Below, in pieces: positions 21,707 through 32,677 of a stretch of DNA of 64,000 bases; the stretch's first letter is position 1; every line of letters starts with the position of its first letter. Origin of the DNA: Takakia lepidozioides (taxonomy: Eukaryota; Streptophyta; Takakiopsida; Takakiales; Takakiaceae). Below the pieces are notes generated by a model that saw only the letters and a list, made by a program, of their open reading frames with translations, ran no database searches and was not told the DNA's origin. Both the position numbers and the translations under genes were made by a program. The stretch is taken from assembly GCA_030704615.1 (NCBI GenBank), contig CM060731.1, positions 13,330,001-13,394,000 of the forward strand, given 5' to 3'.

Positions 21707-24700
21707 TCATTTTTTGAATGGAACTGCTTGAAGAGGGTGCAACAGACCTTTGTCGATTCTAACTTGTAAAGTGGACAGCCTCCCACGAACACAACGAAGC
21801 TCGGCAAGCAAATGTTTGCGCATTGTTTCACTCTCATTGCCAAGAAGCGACAGGGACTTCATCTCAGATTCAATTGATGAAACATCCGATGGCTCCTGCC
21901 GACCACGCTGGGATGATGCTGAGCACTCCGTAGGCTCTGCTAGATTCACAACTTCCTCCTCTGCATCAATATCTGGAAGTTCCGATTTCATCAACATGTG
22001 AAGACCTCCATGAATGGTCCCGAGCTTTGTGCCACAGAGCTTCACAATAAGCCCTTCCTTCAGATTTGGCTTCATCAATTGAAGAACGCGGATTTGATGT
22101 TTGCACAAGTTACCCTTCAAAGCCCATGGACAATCGCAACAAGCCCAGGTGGTCGCAGGTGCATAGATTGTGTAGCTTCGACCGGCCGTTTGAACACTAT
22201 CCACAATCGCCGGATGACCAGGAACAGTGGGCAAATGAACATTGACATCAGGGATCTCCCTTGCAGTCCAAACAACATTACTGATAAATTCCTCCTGTCG
22301 TACATTCCTTTTGAAGCCTTTCGATTTCAAGTTATCTCTATACCAATAGTGGGTTAGAACAGGACCCACGAGTTCGCTGATCAGCCAATCGATTCTCCTG
22401 CCATCAAGCCTTTGCTTTCCCGAGCGTAAACGAGCCTTCAAATTTCCGTGCCAAGATTCAATTGCGGCATTAGTATCCTGACTTGCGTGGGGAATATAAC
22501 GAGCCCCCGTGATCCACATGCTCAGTTTTGGGACCCATTCCATTCTGATGTAACGTAGGAAGTCACGCGCAAGCGGATAGGAATAATTCAAATCTTCCAG
22601 TCGCTCCAGCGCCCACTCTTCTGGGGTGACTCCCACACAGGCGTTAATGCCGTACATTACGTCGCCAAGCTGTTTCAAAACAGCATTGCGAGTGTATGGA
22701 TCGGGCATCTTACGCCACGAATGTTTCAGCCAAGCGCGGCGAACATGCCAAAGGCATAGAAATATTGCTACGTCCCCAAACGATTCCCTGCACGCACACA
22801 CATCAAATGCCACCCAATCCATCAGTGTAACTCTTGTCAGTGTAACTCTTATCAGAGGAACTCTTCGCAGTGTAACTCAGAAGTAAAAAGTGTCACTCTT
22901 AGTAGTGTGACTCATGTAACCCCTCGTGCATCTGGTCATGTAACTATCAGACAGCAGTGTAACCCAACACATATAACCCCTCGCAGCGCTGTAACGCAAT
23001 CCATGTTACACCGTGTAACTCTCAGAGCGACCCAACCCATACAACCCTCTGCGATGCTCCCAGTGTAACTCACATGCTATAGCAGTGCAACCTAATCCAT
23101 GTAGGACTGCGGATGACACGCCGTGTAACTCCCAGTGTAACTCGCAGTGTAACCCTCTGTCTACCTCATAGCAGTGGTAAACCCTCGGTCTAACTCACAG
23201 CAGTGTAACCCTCCGTCCAACTCAAGGCAGTATAACCATCTGTCTAACTGATAGTGTAACCCTCAGTGTAATAGACAGCACTGCAACCCAATCCATGTAA
23301 CCCCTCGAGCAACTGACAGTGTAACTCCAGTGTTACAGGCAGCAATGCACCCCCTCGTGTAACTGGCAGTTTAACTCTTACTGTGATTCTCAGTGTAACT
23401 AGCAGCAGTGTAGCCCGATCCATGAAACCCCTCGTGCATGCAACTTGTAGTGTGACTCAGAACATTGTAACTTCTAGCCGTGTACCTGATAGCATTGATT
23501 TCTGCGTCTGCATCGTCGACAACAAAAGCATTTGGCCTCCAATCTGGTTTGCTCTGAAGAAGTCGGTCGCGAAGACGTTTCATCCAGGGGCTCAAGTCAG
23601 TCGTTTTGTTTCTCGCTGATATAATATAAGCAACAGGTATGCCGTTGAGCCATTCGTCGAACACCATCATGGTATACATTGGGAACTGCAATGTCGCAAT
23701 GGTACAAAAATGAATAAGGTGAGCGTTAAAATATTGGCAACAGTTGCATGGCACTCACATTTCAGAATGCAATGAAAGGTAAAGCGTGACACGAATACCT
23801 TATTTTCGTTGGTCCCAAATGTTGCATCGCAGGATACCACACGGTTGTGTCCCAAGTCGATCATTTTCTGTTTTTGCCACTCCGTTTGTATTCCAATTAC
23901 GAACTTCAAATCACCCGCCACTGGCGCTGTCTCTTCATGGTAGAAGAAGACGCTTTCAGGATTGCTATTGACCCACATACGTACACTTTGTGCATCATCT
24001 GGATGTTTTTTTTGTAACTCTCAATCGCAAGCTTGTCGGCAATGTTTCTCACGTCGTACTCGAACAAGAAACAATCGCGACTCCACTCCATGCCTGGCTG
24101 AGACGCACAAGCTTCCTGGAGTTGTTGAGTGTGTTGTGTCATAATCATAGCTGGAGATAGGCCACTGCGAAGACTATCGACGATCCACTGTTTCATATCT
24201 TGGCTGAGACGAGGGGCATGCACGAATCGCGAGAAATGGGAAGAGGGGTCAGCTGAACCATGACATGGCTTTCCTTTTGCATCCACATGCTGTTTCTGGA
24301 AGTATGTGATGATTGCCAACTCTGAATCTAGAAAACACTGGCCAACTTTGAAGCTACACGTACACCCACGTTTGTATGACTCTCCGAAATCCGCTGCCTT
24401 ACGTCTGATTCGCTTGACTGCTGTTTGATTATCGGAGGCTGCTATCGGTTTTTCTTTTTTCTTCACAATCGGCGGGTCCGTGCGCCTATCTATCGGGCCG
24501 TAGCAGCAGTGGTACCTGCAAAAAAAGCATATAAAGCGAGGAGGGTTATCGCCATATACGACTTTGCTAGACTAGCAGAAAGAAGTGGGGCTGGGAATGT
24601 TATACAACCCTCATAAGTGACTTACTTATGCCACTGACGATAACTGTTTGCACGCGGTGTTGTCAAATCTGGCAACTCACGGTACCTTCGATCTTGAACA

Positions 24701-25210
24701 TAAAATTGGGTCTTCCCATCCACTCTACTCCTTTCTCCCTCCAGAAAGTCAGGAATGCGAGACCATGGAACGACAGCTACTTCGATGGATATCCGTTTCC
24801 CTTTTCCCTGGGAAACCTGGCGTATCCAACGGAGGTTTGTGTGATTGAAAAGCCCGTCTATGGGCAGCTGTAGGATGCATTTCAAATGAGATACCAAATG
24901 CTGCAAATGACAGAGTTCTCCCCTCATCTTTCAAACCATTTGATTCCAATGCTGCTTTGCGTTCCTCGTCTAGCACCTTCGCGGCAGCACATGCCATTAG
25001 CAGCAACAATACCACCAGTACAGTACAAATCGCATAACACACGCGGCAACGCAGCGGAGCCCTCGGGACTGCACGTCGTCTACGCACCTGGTGAAAATGA
25101 CGAGCGATGATGGAGTTACACGTGGGTTTTGATGTCACCGAATCGTGTAACCCAGGTTTGAATTCAAAATATCTGACACCTCTTGGAGCCCGCCAATTTT
25201 TGCCGGGCAC
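21707..25210 (-). CDS. MULE transposase with SWIM zinc finger, near-complete
   Basis: The multi-exon minus-strand transposase. In coding order it has an N-terminal segment (about 24900-24620), a basic Cys-containing DNA-binding part (24517-24000, with RGCTCSF), and the first catalytic Asp in VVSCDATFG (about 23830). Next come VVDDADAEIN (about 23500) and, past an intron, FLCLWHVRRAW (about 22760), then the third acidic residue in NAAIESWHGNLKA (about 22450). The SWIM finger reads CCDCPWALKGNLCKHQ (about 22130). Introns at about 22820-23490 and 23690-23810 interrupt it. At about 24006-24013 a run of eight A (coding strand) breaks the frame; one more A would restore ESYKKKHPDDAQSV. Apart from that it looks largely open. 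It would cut and join element ends in the nucleus. Confidence 0.8.
22820..23490 (-). repeat. Transposase intron packed with TGTAACCC/TGTAACTC units
   Basis: The intron between the second catalytic segment and the FLCLWHVRRAW exon is a degenerate array of GTGTAACTC, TGTAACCCTC and related 8-12-base units. Orientation on the plus strand is TGTAACCC. The array ends where coding resumes at about 23490. Confidence 0.75.
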
Positions 25211-27606
25211 TAAGGGGCTACACGAACAGGGGTGACATGCGTTGGGGATAAAGGATCCGGGGTGACACGAGCTATGAGTGACACAATCGGGGGTTACACG
25301 GGGGGGATTGATACAGTATCGGGGTTACATGGTGGGGTTACAATGTGAGAGTTGCACAATGAGGGTTACACGAGGCGGAGCTAAAGCGCTGACGTGCAGA
25401 GGGTTACAGGGATGATGGGGTTACGAGGAACTGGAGTTACACGGAGAGGGGTATATGGGATAACATGATACAAGCTTACATTGGGGTTACACGATGCAGG
25501 ATAACATGGAGTGAGGGTTACACCTCGCGGAGTAACAGAGGGTTACATGGGTTACAAAGGGTTACAGGGTCATGGGGTTACATGGGTTACAGAGGGTGAC
25601 ATAGGGTTACATGGGAGGGTTACATGGAGTGAGGGTTACACTCAGCGGTGTTACAGAGGGATAAACGGGTTACGGAGGGTTACATGGTGGTGAGGGTTAC
25701 ACCTGGTGAGGGTTACAGAGAGTCACAGAGGGTCACATAGGGTTACATGGAGTGAGGTTACACAGGGGTGAGGGTGACACTCTACGGTGTTACAGAGGGT
25801 TACTGAGGGTTACATGGTGGTGAAGGTTACACCTGGTGAGGGTTATAGAGGGTCACAGAGGGTTACATGGAGTGAGGGTTACATGGGGTTACATGGGTTA
25901 CACACAGGGTCACAGAGGGTTACACGGGTTACGCAGGGTCACAGAGGATTACATGGGTTACAAGGAGTGAGGGATGCATAGGGATGGGGGTGACACTCTG
26001 CGGTGTTACAGAGGGTTACATGGTGGTAAGGGTACACCTAGTGAGGGATATAGAGGGTCACAGAGGGTTACATGGGTTACAGAGAGTTACAGAGGGTCAG
26101 AGAGGTTACATGGAGTGAGGATTACATAGGGGTGAGGGTGACACTGCGGTGTTACAGAGGGTTACATGGTGGTGAGGGTTACAAAGGGTCACAGAGGGTT
26201 ACATGGTTACAGAGGGTTACATGGAGTGAGGGTTACATAAGGGGTGAGGGTGACGCTCTACGGTGTTACAGAGGATTACATGGGTTACAGAGCCACGGAG
26301 GGTACGTGAGGGTTACATGGGGATGAGGGTGACACTCTGCGGTGTCACAAGGGTTTGTGTGGGTTACGGAGGGTTACAGGTGGCGAGGGTGACACTCTGC
26401 GTGTTACAGAGGGTTACATGGTGGTAAGGGTTACACCTGGTGAGGGATATAGAGAGAGGGTTACATGGAATGAGGGTTACATAGGGGAGGGTGACACTCT
26501 GCGGTGTTATAGAGGGTTACATGGTGGTGAGGGTTACAAAGGGTCACAGGGTGGGTTACAGAGGGTTACATGGAGTGAACAGGGGTGAGGGCGGTGTCAC
26601 AAGGGTTTGTGAGGGGAGGGTTACATGGTGGCGAGGGTGACACTCTGCGGTGTTACAGAGGGTTACATGGTGGTAAGGGTTACAATATAGAGGGTCACAG
26701 GGTTACATGGTGGTGAGGGTTAGAGGGTCAGAGAGGGTTACATGGTGAGGGTTACATAGGGGTGAGGTGACACTCTGCGGTGTTACAGAGGGTTACATGG
26801 TGGTGAGGGTTACAAAGACAGAGGTTACATGGGGTTACCGGAGAGGTTACATGGTTTTTGTGAGGGTTACATGGAGTGAGGGTTACATGGTGGCGAGGGT
26901 GACACTCTGCGGTGTTACAGAGGTTTACATGGAGGTAAGGGTTACACCTGGTGAGGATATAGAGGAGGCACAGAGGGTCAGAGAGGGTTACATGGAATGA
27001 GGGTTACATACGGGTGAGGGTGACACTCTGCGGTGTTACAGAGGGTTACATGGGGTGAGGGTTACAAAGGGTCACAGAGGGTTACATGGGTTACAGAGGG
27101 TGAGGGTTACATAAGGGTGAGGGCGACACTCTGCGGTGTTACAGAGGGTTACATAGGGTTACATGGGTTAAAGTGTTACAGAGGGTTACATGTAGTGAGG
27201 GTTACATAGGGGTGGGGTGACACTCTGCGGTGTTATAGAGGGTTACATGGGTTACAGAGGGTCATGGGTTATATGGGTTACAAAGGGTTACATGGTAATG
27301 TGGGTTACACTCGGCGGAGTTACAGAGGGTTACATGGGGGTGATGGTTGAACCCGGGGCGGGGGTTACAGGGAACTGGCGGACTGCTGGAAGCGGCGGAC
27401 TGGTGTCGCAGACGACGACGCAGGGGCGACGACGCGCCTGGGCGACGACGCCGATGGGATGAGGGCGAGGGTGGGGAGGGATTGACCGAGCCCAGCCAGC
27501 TGCCTTTCGATGTCTGCCGGAGGCGAAGAACCGGCGGTACGGGTGTCAGGGCTGGACCGTCCTGACGCGCTTGCATTAAGTTCTTACATTATTCCTATTA
27601 TCTTCC
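25130..27606. repeat. Right TIR and GGGTTACA minisatellite, about 2.4 kb
   Basis: This is the inverted counterpart of the left TIR. From about 25200 to 27360 it is a dense array of GAGGGTTACATGG, GGGTGACACTCTGCGGTGTTACA and similar blocks, followed by a GC-rich unique stretch and the terminus ending TTATCTTCC at 27606. The array is about three times longer than on the left. Many short open frames (60-84 codons, RVTEGYMV-like) run through it because the repeat lacks stops, and these are not genes. Confidence 0.88.
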
Positions 27607-27615
27607 AATAAAGGA
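27607..27615. repeat. Right 9-bp target site duplication of giant MULE
   Basis: AATAAAGGA, identical to 12640-12648, directly abuts the right terminus of the element. Confidence 0.93.
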
Positions 27616-28040
27616 CACGGCAGGGCCCGTTCGCTGTGAAATGGGGATCTCCCTTAAGCCTTTCCCCACAGCACTGCCGAATGGGTGGTCAGTGGCAGGA
27701 AGAAGCTCATGAATTGCGGGGGATTCTCGTGACTCTACAACGGCAGAAAATGCCACCAAAGGTTACCAAGCTAATAGATGCTCACATGTGATATTTGGCA
27801 ATGCATGAAATACCCATTTTGTTGTTCCCACTTGGGAATATGATACGGCACTTCTGAGTGTAATCTCACGTGTGTTGGCTTGGACGATACTCATGTACAC
27901 TGGGCCCGTGGGGTTAGCTTGGAGCGCAAGCTATGGACCCTGTCTGTTCCCTCTCCATATCAGCTGGCAAGTATTGCTCTCGGTATCGATGTCTTGTGGA
28001 TGTGTATCTAGAACGGAGAGCAGGTGCACCACAATCATTC

Positions 28041-28415
28041 CTAGCTCCTGGAACTCTGCCGTGGAGAGCCCAGGCTGAAGTTTTCCCTATTCAGAAATTC
28101 TTTTTGCAAGTTTAGACAGCTGCACATTAAAATCCTTTGTTCTTCTTCAAGCCTGGAGGTCCTCTCACAGGAAGTGATATCTCCATACGGATCAGTATTA
28201 ATGGCCCCCATGGAAACAGCTGTAAGCGTGCAATCTGCTGAGGTTTGTCCAGGAACGTTTGCCCGAGCCCTTTTGAGGTGGTTGAAGCGCGCTTTTACAG
28301 GTCCTACTCGCACCACCCCAGTGCCTCGGAGCGCTGAGATTTCAGATTCCAGGAGCTCCACTGTCGCACCGAAGCTAAAGCAGCATTCAGTTCCTGTGGA
28401 CATTCCAACGGCCAA
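28041..28415 (-). CDS. Unassigned ORF, coiled-coil-like
   Basis: A 124-codon minus-strand frame with ordinary protein composition. It includes ATVELLESEISALRGTGVV and, toward the end, RLEEEQRILMCSCLNLQKEF, which has heptad-like spacing. No family is recognised. It may be an exon of the same gene as the minus-strand candidate at 30247-30570, but no splice chain could be built. Confidence 0.35.
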   Translation of the reverse strand: MAVGMSTGTECCFSFGATVELLESEISALRGTGVVRVGPVKARFNHLKRARANVPGQTSADCTLTAVSMGAINTDPYGDITSCERTSRLEEEQRILMCSCLNLQKEFLNRENFSLGSPRQSSRS

Positions 28416-28419
28416 GGAT

Positions 28420-30040
28420 CCTGATCCCTTTCATGCTGCTGACACCAAATTTTGGTGGAGGGCGTGATCGATCTACATGCAGAGCCTGACCTCATGAGCT
28501 AGAGTTGTGTCCAAGGAGGCACTGAGAACTGTAATATGATCTGTGGGGCGAGCGACAAAGAAAATCTGCAAACATCTGAAAAACAAGCGCTCTCAACGTG
28601 ACATGTTTGCATACTTGTTTTTCTTGAAATGCAGGTCTACAACAACTGTGTCAGATGTTGAATCCTTCTGGACAGGTCTCTTGAGTTCATCTCATGTGAC
28701 TGGTGGAAGATGGAAGTGAAAGGGATCATGGCCCCTGAGCTCAAGCTACATGTCCACAGCGAGGTCCGGACAATACATCGCGGGCGTTGGAGTGGTCTTC
28801 ACAAACTTGTACATCATGTACGAGTACATGCCCCATGGATTCTCAGGAGGTGTCTTTCCGAGGTGTGGCCAGTGTCCAAGACAGTTTATTCTTTTTTACA
28901 GTACTTGAACTACACTTTGTCCGAATGTGATTTGCGACTATCCAGCGATAGCTGATCATGGATCGTCACCCTACACCCCCTATTTACGCTCTGCATAATA
29001 CAGATTGGAATGCAGTTCAGGAAGAGACCATCAAATAAATAGTAACAAAGTGCACTGGACAGTGCAACGTGTGACGGGGATATTGCATTAGATTGTTCGA
29101 GGACCATTGCAACTGGCATAACTCTCGAGATGTAGAGGTCTAAAGGGTGGTTTTGTAAGACCAAGGACTCTGTAATCTTGCTCTAAGCTCAAGGCAGTTT
29201 GCAACAATGTTGCGAGCACTCAGGAGGGCACTGACCTCGTTCGTTCAACAACTCGTCTGATAAATACATAATTATAAATACGTAATTTACAGTATCAAAT
29301 CATGTAACCCAAACAGCATGCATATATTCCACCCATGGTATGCCACCTGCTTGCACACAGTTCTGGACGGGCGCATGCGTTTCAACTTGTAGCTGGTCTA
29401 CATTTATCCGTCACCTTGCACAGTGATCGTCAATCTAAGTCGTTTGAACAGTGTCGATCGGTCTTTATACATGTGTGCAAGTAGAATCGTCGATAAGTGT
29501 GTAATCGTCGATAAGGATTTTGTAATCCCGGAATCCATGATATATATTTAACGGTGTGCACTCAGGTCATCTGAACGACACATGTTTTCGAAATTCAAAA
29601 TTCTTGAGCACTTTGGAATCGAAAGTTGCAGTTCGACAGAAAAACGTCACACATAATGCTTGACCGACCCTGGCCTCAGTGAAGCAGTGAAACATTGAGC
29701 ATTAATTTCAATTTTCTTAGGTGACGCTCTAGCAATAATCGAATAGAGAAATTTTCCACATGAACAATTGTAGTTGAATTTTAAGCATTGAAGTTGACCT
29801 CTCCAGACTTGGGAAGTTAAGGAATATGTCACTGACTTTTTATAAAGTAACTTAGAGATATTGTAACTAATTCAGAAATGGACTCCATGTTTGATGACCA
29901 GTACAAGCAGCTTCAATTTGACGCTGACTATTTCGCAAAACAACTAATTGCAAGCTCTAGACTTGACCTTCGAACATGCTATTGGCAACCAAGCCAGAGT
30001 GGATGCCAAGGGAGAACTCTCTATATTCAGAACGCAGATG
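28420..30040. other. Sparse region, no gene supported
   Basis: Short frames only. The sequence is AT-rich around 29250-29900 and lacks visible repeats. It may be intronic or intergenic relative to the flanking minus-strand exon candidates. Confidence 0.4.
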
Positions 30041-30041
30041 T

Positions 30042-30570
30042 TTATTGAAGGTGGGCTCCTTCGCCGGGAGCTTTGAAGGAGCATTTGTACACACGTAGAC
30101 CTGGAGCATTGGATTCTATTTCCCTTGATGCGGCCATCTTGGCGAACTTTGTTTGCACGGAGAACGGCATGAGGCCAATACGTGTAGATGCATTATTTAC
30201 GACAGCATTGCTCTGACAGTGGCTGCAACGCCTGCACATTCAACGATCAGATGGCACAAAATTTTCCTCCCGTCGGAAAGAAGTTTACAACTAATGGCGC
30301 TTTGCTAGACTTCACTTTGCAGGCTGCACGGCGGTCGTCACTCTTGCTGGCCTTACTGGAAAACGTGGCTTCATCGGAGAGCTCAGACTGGGTGGGCGCA
30401 GTGCGCGCAGACTTGAAAATCCTCCGAACAGAAAACACATTTTTGGGTCGGCCAGAATGCTCCACCATTGGGGAGGTTGACTCTGGTCCATCTGAAACAA
30501 GCCTTTGAGATTTTCTCCGATCGCGCAGACTGCTGCCTACAGAGGTAAGCACTTCAGCTGCAATCCCCAT
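30042..30570 (-). CDS. Unassigned minus-strand exon(s) with VVNFFPTGG
   Basis: A 107-codon frame (30570-30247) starts MGIAAEVLTSVGSSLRDR and ends KSSKAPLVVNFFPTGGKFCAI. Its FPTGG block matches the ORF at 11424-11714, on the far side of the 15-kb MULE and in the same orientation. A second frame (30239-30042) continues with Cys-rich then basic sequence after a possible acceptor, GAATGTGCAG. I do not recognise the protein. Confidence 0.4.
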
Positions 30571-31011
30571 GATATCTTATAGAGGGAGTGTGTTCGAGCT
30601 GAGAGATAGACAGAGCTCTAGCTAGGTACCACAAATTCCGAACTGAATTATCTAAACCCAGATCTAGATCACAACACAGATAGAGACCGTCTTTTATAAC
30701 AAGATGACGATTAGAGAGCATGAGGGAGATTTATGTCTGCAAGTGTGGAGAGCAAGAAACCTGGGAGTCCAGCTCGGTGTCACCGACATTGGACTTGTCG
30801 ATCCAGCATATATTACAGGAATAAATCCGGGGTATAATATTAGGGTCTTCGGTGTCATGGACATTGAACTTACCAATCGGGCAGAATGTCATCTGCCCTA
30901 CTCTGAACACGGACGCCCGCAATAGAAGCCCCATATCTGCCGCGAGAAGAAGCTCTAGAATCTGCCTAAGTAAGAGACCTAAAAAGCAGAAGAATCCACT
31001 GCCTCCTGACT
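30571..31011. other. Short spacer before the second element
   Basis: No gene recognised. The end of this stretch (30957-31011: AGAATCTG, then TAAGAGACCTAAA, then GACTATTAC) recurs in the same order and orientation at about 45926-45995, beyond the right end of the second element. Confidence 0.4.
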
Positions 31012-31022
31012 ATTACGTACTA

Positions 31023-31090
31023 GATAATGGCCACCGGGCGAACCCCGCGAGCGGCGCGGCCGCGAGCAGGGTCAACCGGTGGCCATTATC
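31023..31090. repeat. Subterminal hairpin, left end of second MULE
   Basis: GATAATGGCCACCGG at 31023-31037 and CCGGTGGCCATTATC at 31076-31090 form a perfect 15-bp stem around a 38-base GC-rich loop. It begins 11 bases inside the proposed terminus. Confidence 0.85.
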
Positions 31091-31379
31091 GAACATAAAG
31101 GATTTGGGGCAGATTCTGCCTTTTTGAGGCAAATTAAAATGCAGAAGATCGACGCTCCTCGGCACTATGTCCCAAGCCCTTTTAGGATACTGCCGCGGGC
31201 CCGGGCTCCCGTCCTCATGCGCGCTGCCTTGTTCCGGGCTCCCTGCCACCTCTGCTCCTCCTGATCGCTGCCTGCCTTCAAGCGAGCTCCCTGCCACGTC
31301 GCTGCCACCTCGGCTCTTCATGGCCCCTACCATCAGGCGCCTGCCACGTCGCCTCTTCCTGCCATGTGCCAATTTTCCG

Positions 31380-31680
31380 CCATACAATAATCATTACAGG
31401 GTATGGAAATTCCAGCAAGTCGCCATACCCTGTAATGATTACTGTATGGCGACCCACATGATTTTGGATGAATGAATTTATTTTTGGATGGATGGATAAG
31501 GCTAAAAATAGATGTAATCCTCTTTAGGGTTTGTATCCTCCACTTCATCCATACCTTGTAATGATTACTGTATGGCGACCCACATGATTTTGGATGAATG
31601 AATTTATTTTTGGATGGATGGATAAGGCTAAAAATAGATGTAATCCTCTTTAGGGTTTGTATCCTCCCTTTCATCGATCG
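31380..31680. repeat. Tandem repeat, about 126-bp unit, inside left TIR
   Basis: TGTAATGATTACTGTATGGC recurs at 31431 and 31557, followed each time by the same ACCCACATGATTTTGGATG sequence. A partial inverted copy (CATACAATAATCATTACAGG) precedes the array at 31380. Related units face it near the right TIR (44680-44820). Confidence 0.8.
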
Positions 31681-31769
31681 TGTTTTCTCTTCAGCGTTTC
31701 TTCTCTTCGGCCTTTCTCTTCTTCGACGGGGAAGTTCTTGCTTTCCATTTTTTTTTTTCGTGCTTCATT

Positions 31770-32340
31770 CTCTTGCTTGAAGTTCTTTTGAACTCTCTTC
31801 AATGCTCGAAGTTCTCTTCTCTATCATCTTTGCTTTGGGTCTTTTTAAGTTTTAAATACACTTGTGAATAGATTCGAAACATAGTTTATGAACATTAGTC
31901 TATGATTCCACTATGATTGTATATTAACTCAAATGTGATAAGTTTTAGTTGAGGGTTGAGGGTTTAGGGTTTAGGGTTCGCATTGGGTGTAGTCTTGGAT
32001 AGTGGAATTTAATACACGAGGTAGTTTAGGGTTTATCTCCACTTCATTGTGTCTTGTTTTCTTAAGCATTGAAATTCTCTTGCTTGAAGTTCTCTTCTCT
32101 ATCCTCTTTGCTTTGGGTGTCTTTAAGTTTTAAATACACTTGTAAATAGATATAAACATAGTTTATGAACATTAATCTATGATTCCACTATGATTGTATA
32201 TTAAGTCAAATGTGACAAGTATTAGTTTAGGGTTGAGGGTTTACATTGGGTGTAGTCTTGGATAGTGGAATTCAATACACGAGGTAGTTTAGAGTTTATG
32301 TCCACTTCATTGTGTCTTGTTTTTTGAATTTGTCTTTGAT
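31770..32340. repeat. Tandem duplication, about 278-bp unit, with telomere-type repeats
   Basis: GTTCTCTTCTCTATC(A/C)TCTTTGC at 31811 recurs at about 32089, and similarity continues through TAGTCTTGGATAGTGGAATT. The first copy contains three TTTAGGG units in a row (31959-31976); the second has only a degenerate version. The block precedes the plus-strand ATG at 32527 and is probably leader or promoter sequence. Confidence 0.8.
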
Positions 32341-32506
32341 GAAGCTCACACTTCACAAGTTGTTTGATTGTTTTATGTTTCTTCTTTCTTCTTTGGGTTT
32401 CTCCTCTTTGTTTACCCTTCATTATAAGTGACTTTAGTATGACCGGAGATTTAATGTACAACTATATATGATTGATAAGATTTGAGTTTAATTTTGTGGT
32501 ATGTTT

Positions 32507-32522
32507 GGGGTTTGGGGTTTAG
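32507..32522 (+). promoter_or_regulatory. Telobox-like leader before plus-strand ATG
   Basis: GGGGTTTGGGGTTTAG ends five bases before the ATG at 32527. A comparable telobox precedes the minus-strand transposase start of the same element. Confidence 0.5.
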
Positions 32523-32526
32523 ATTC

Positions 32527-32677
32527 ATGGCACCTCGCGCCAAAAAATGGAAACGAAGAACTGAAATGAGAAGTGGATAAAGAGACAGAAAGCGACTACA
32601 GAAAATGAGGTAAATGCAAGGCGGAATGCTTTGAAGTGCATTGACAAAAAACTTGACATTAAGTTTGAGAGGGAGAG
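32527..32677 (+). pseudogene. 5' fragment of second MULE's plus-strand gene, cut by LTR element
   Basis: Begins MAPRAKKWKRRTEMRSG, then a stop. A shifted frame continues with KRQKATTENEVNARRNALK and then CIDKKLDIKFERE, and meets the 5' LTR at 32678. The sequence right of the 3' LTR (39651 onward) opens with DCANLKHLHEYMNSCC. This may be the continuation of the same gene, so the retrotransposon would have interrupted it. The basic N-terminus suggests a nuclear protein; the family is unknown. Confidence 0.45.

Larger units (their letters stand above)
12649..27606. mobile_element. Giant MULE carrying Ulp1-protease gene, about 15 kb
   Basis: A complete Mutator-like element bounded by inverted termini GGAAGATAATAGGAATAATG and flanked by the 9-bp duplication AATAAAGGA. 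The first 70 or so bases of the two ends differ at about one position. Similarity continues for several hundred bases into minisatellite DNA; the right end carries a small insertion relative to the left. Two divergent gene sets lie inside. Plus-strand exons (14959-20303) encode zinc fingers and a C48/Ulp1 protease. Minus-strand exons (about 25100-21707) encode a MULE transposase with SWIM finger. Plant MULEs with ULP1-like proteases (Kaonashi/KIUL type) are known. The near-identical ends suggest recent insertion, although both genes have frame breaks, so this copy may have been moved in trans. Confidence 0.92.

Noticed and set aside
25511-27000. Several open frames of 60-84 codons (RVTEGYMVV-type) in the right array
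   Set aside because: They exist because the GGGTTACA repeat has no stop in some frames. Composition is purely repetitive and there is no initiation or splice context.
31959-31976. Three TTTAGGG units as an interstitial telomere or chromosome end
   Set aside because: Only three units inside a 278-bp tandem duplication. A telobox-type leader is a better explanation.
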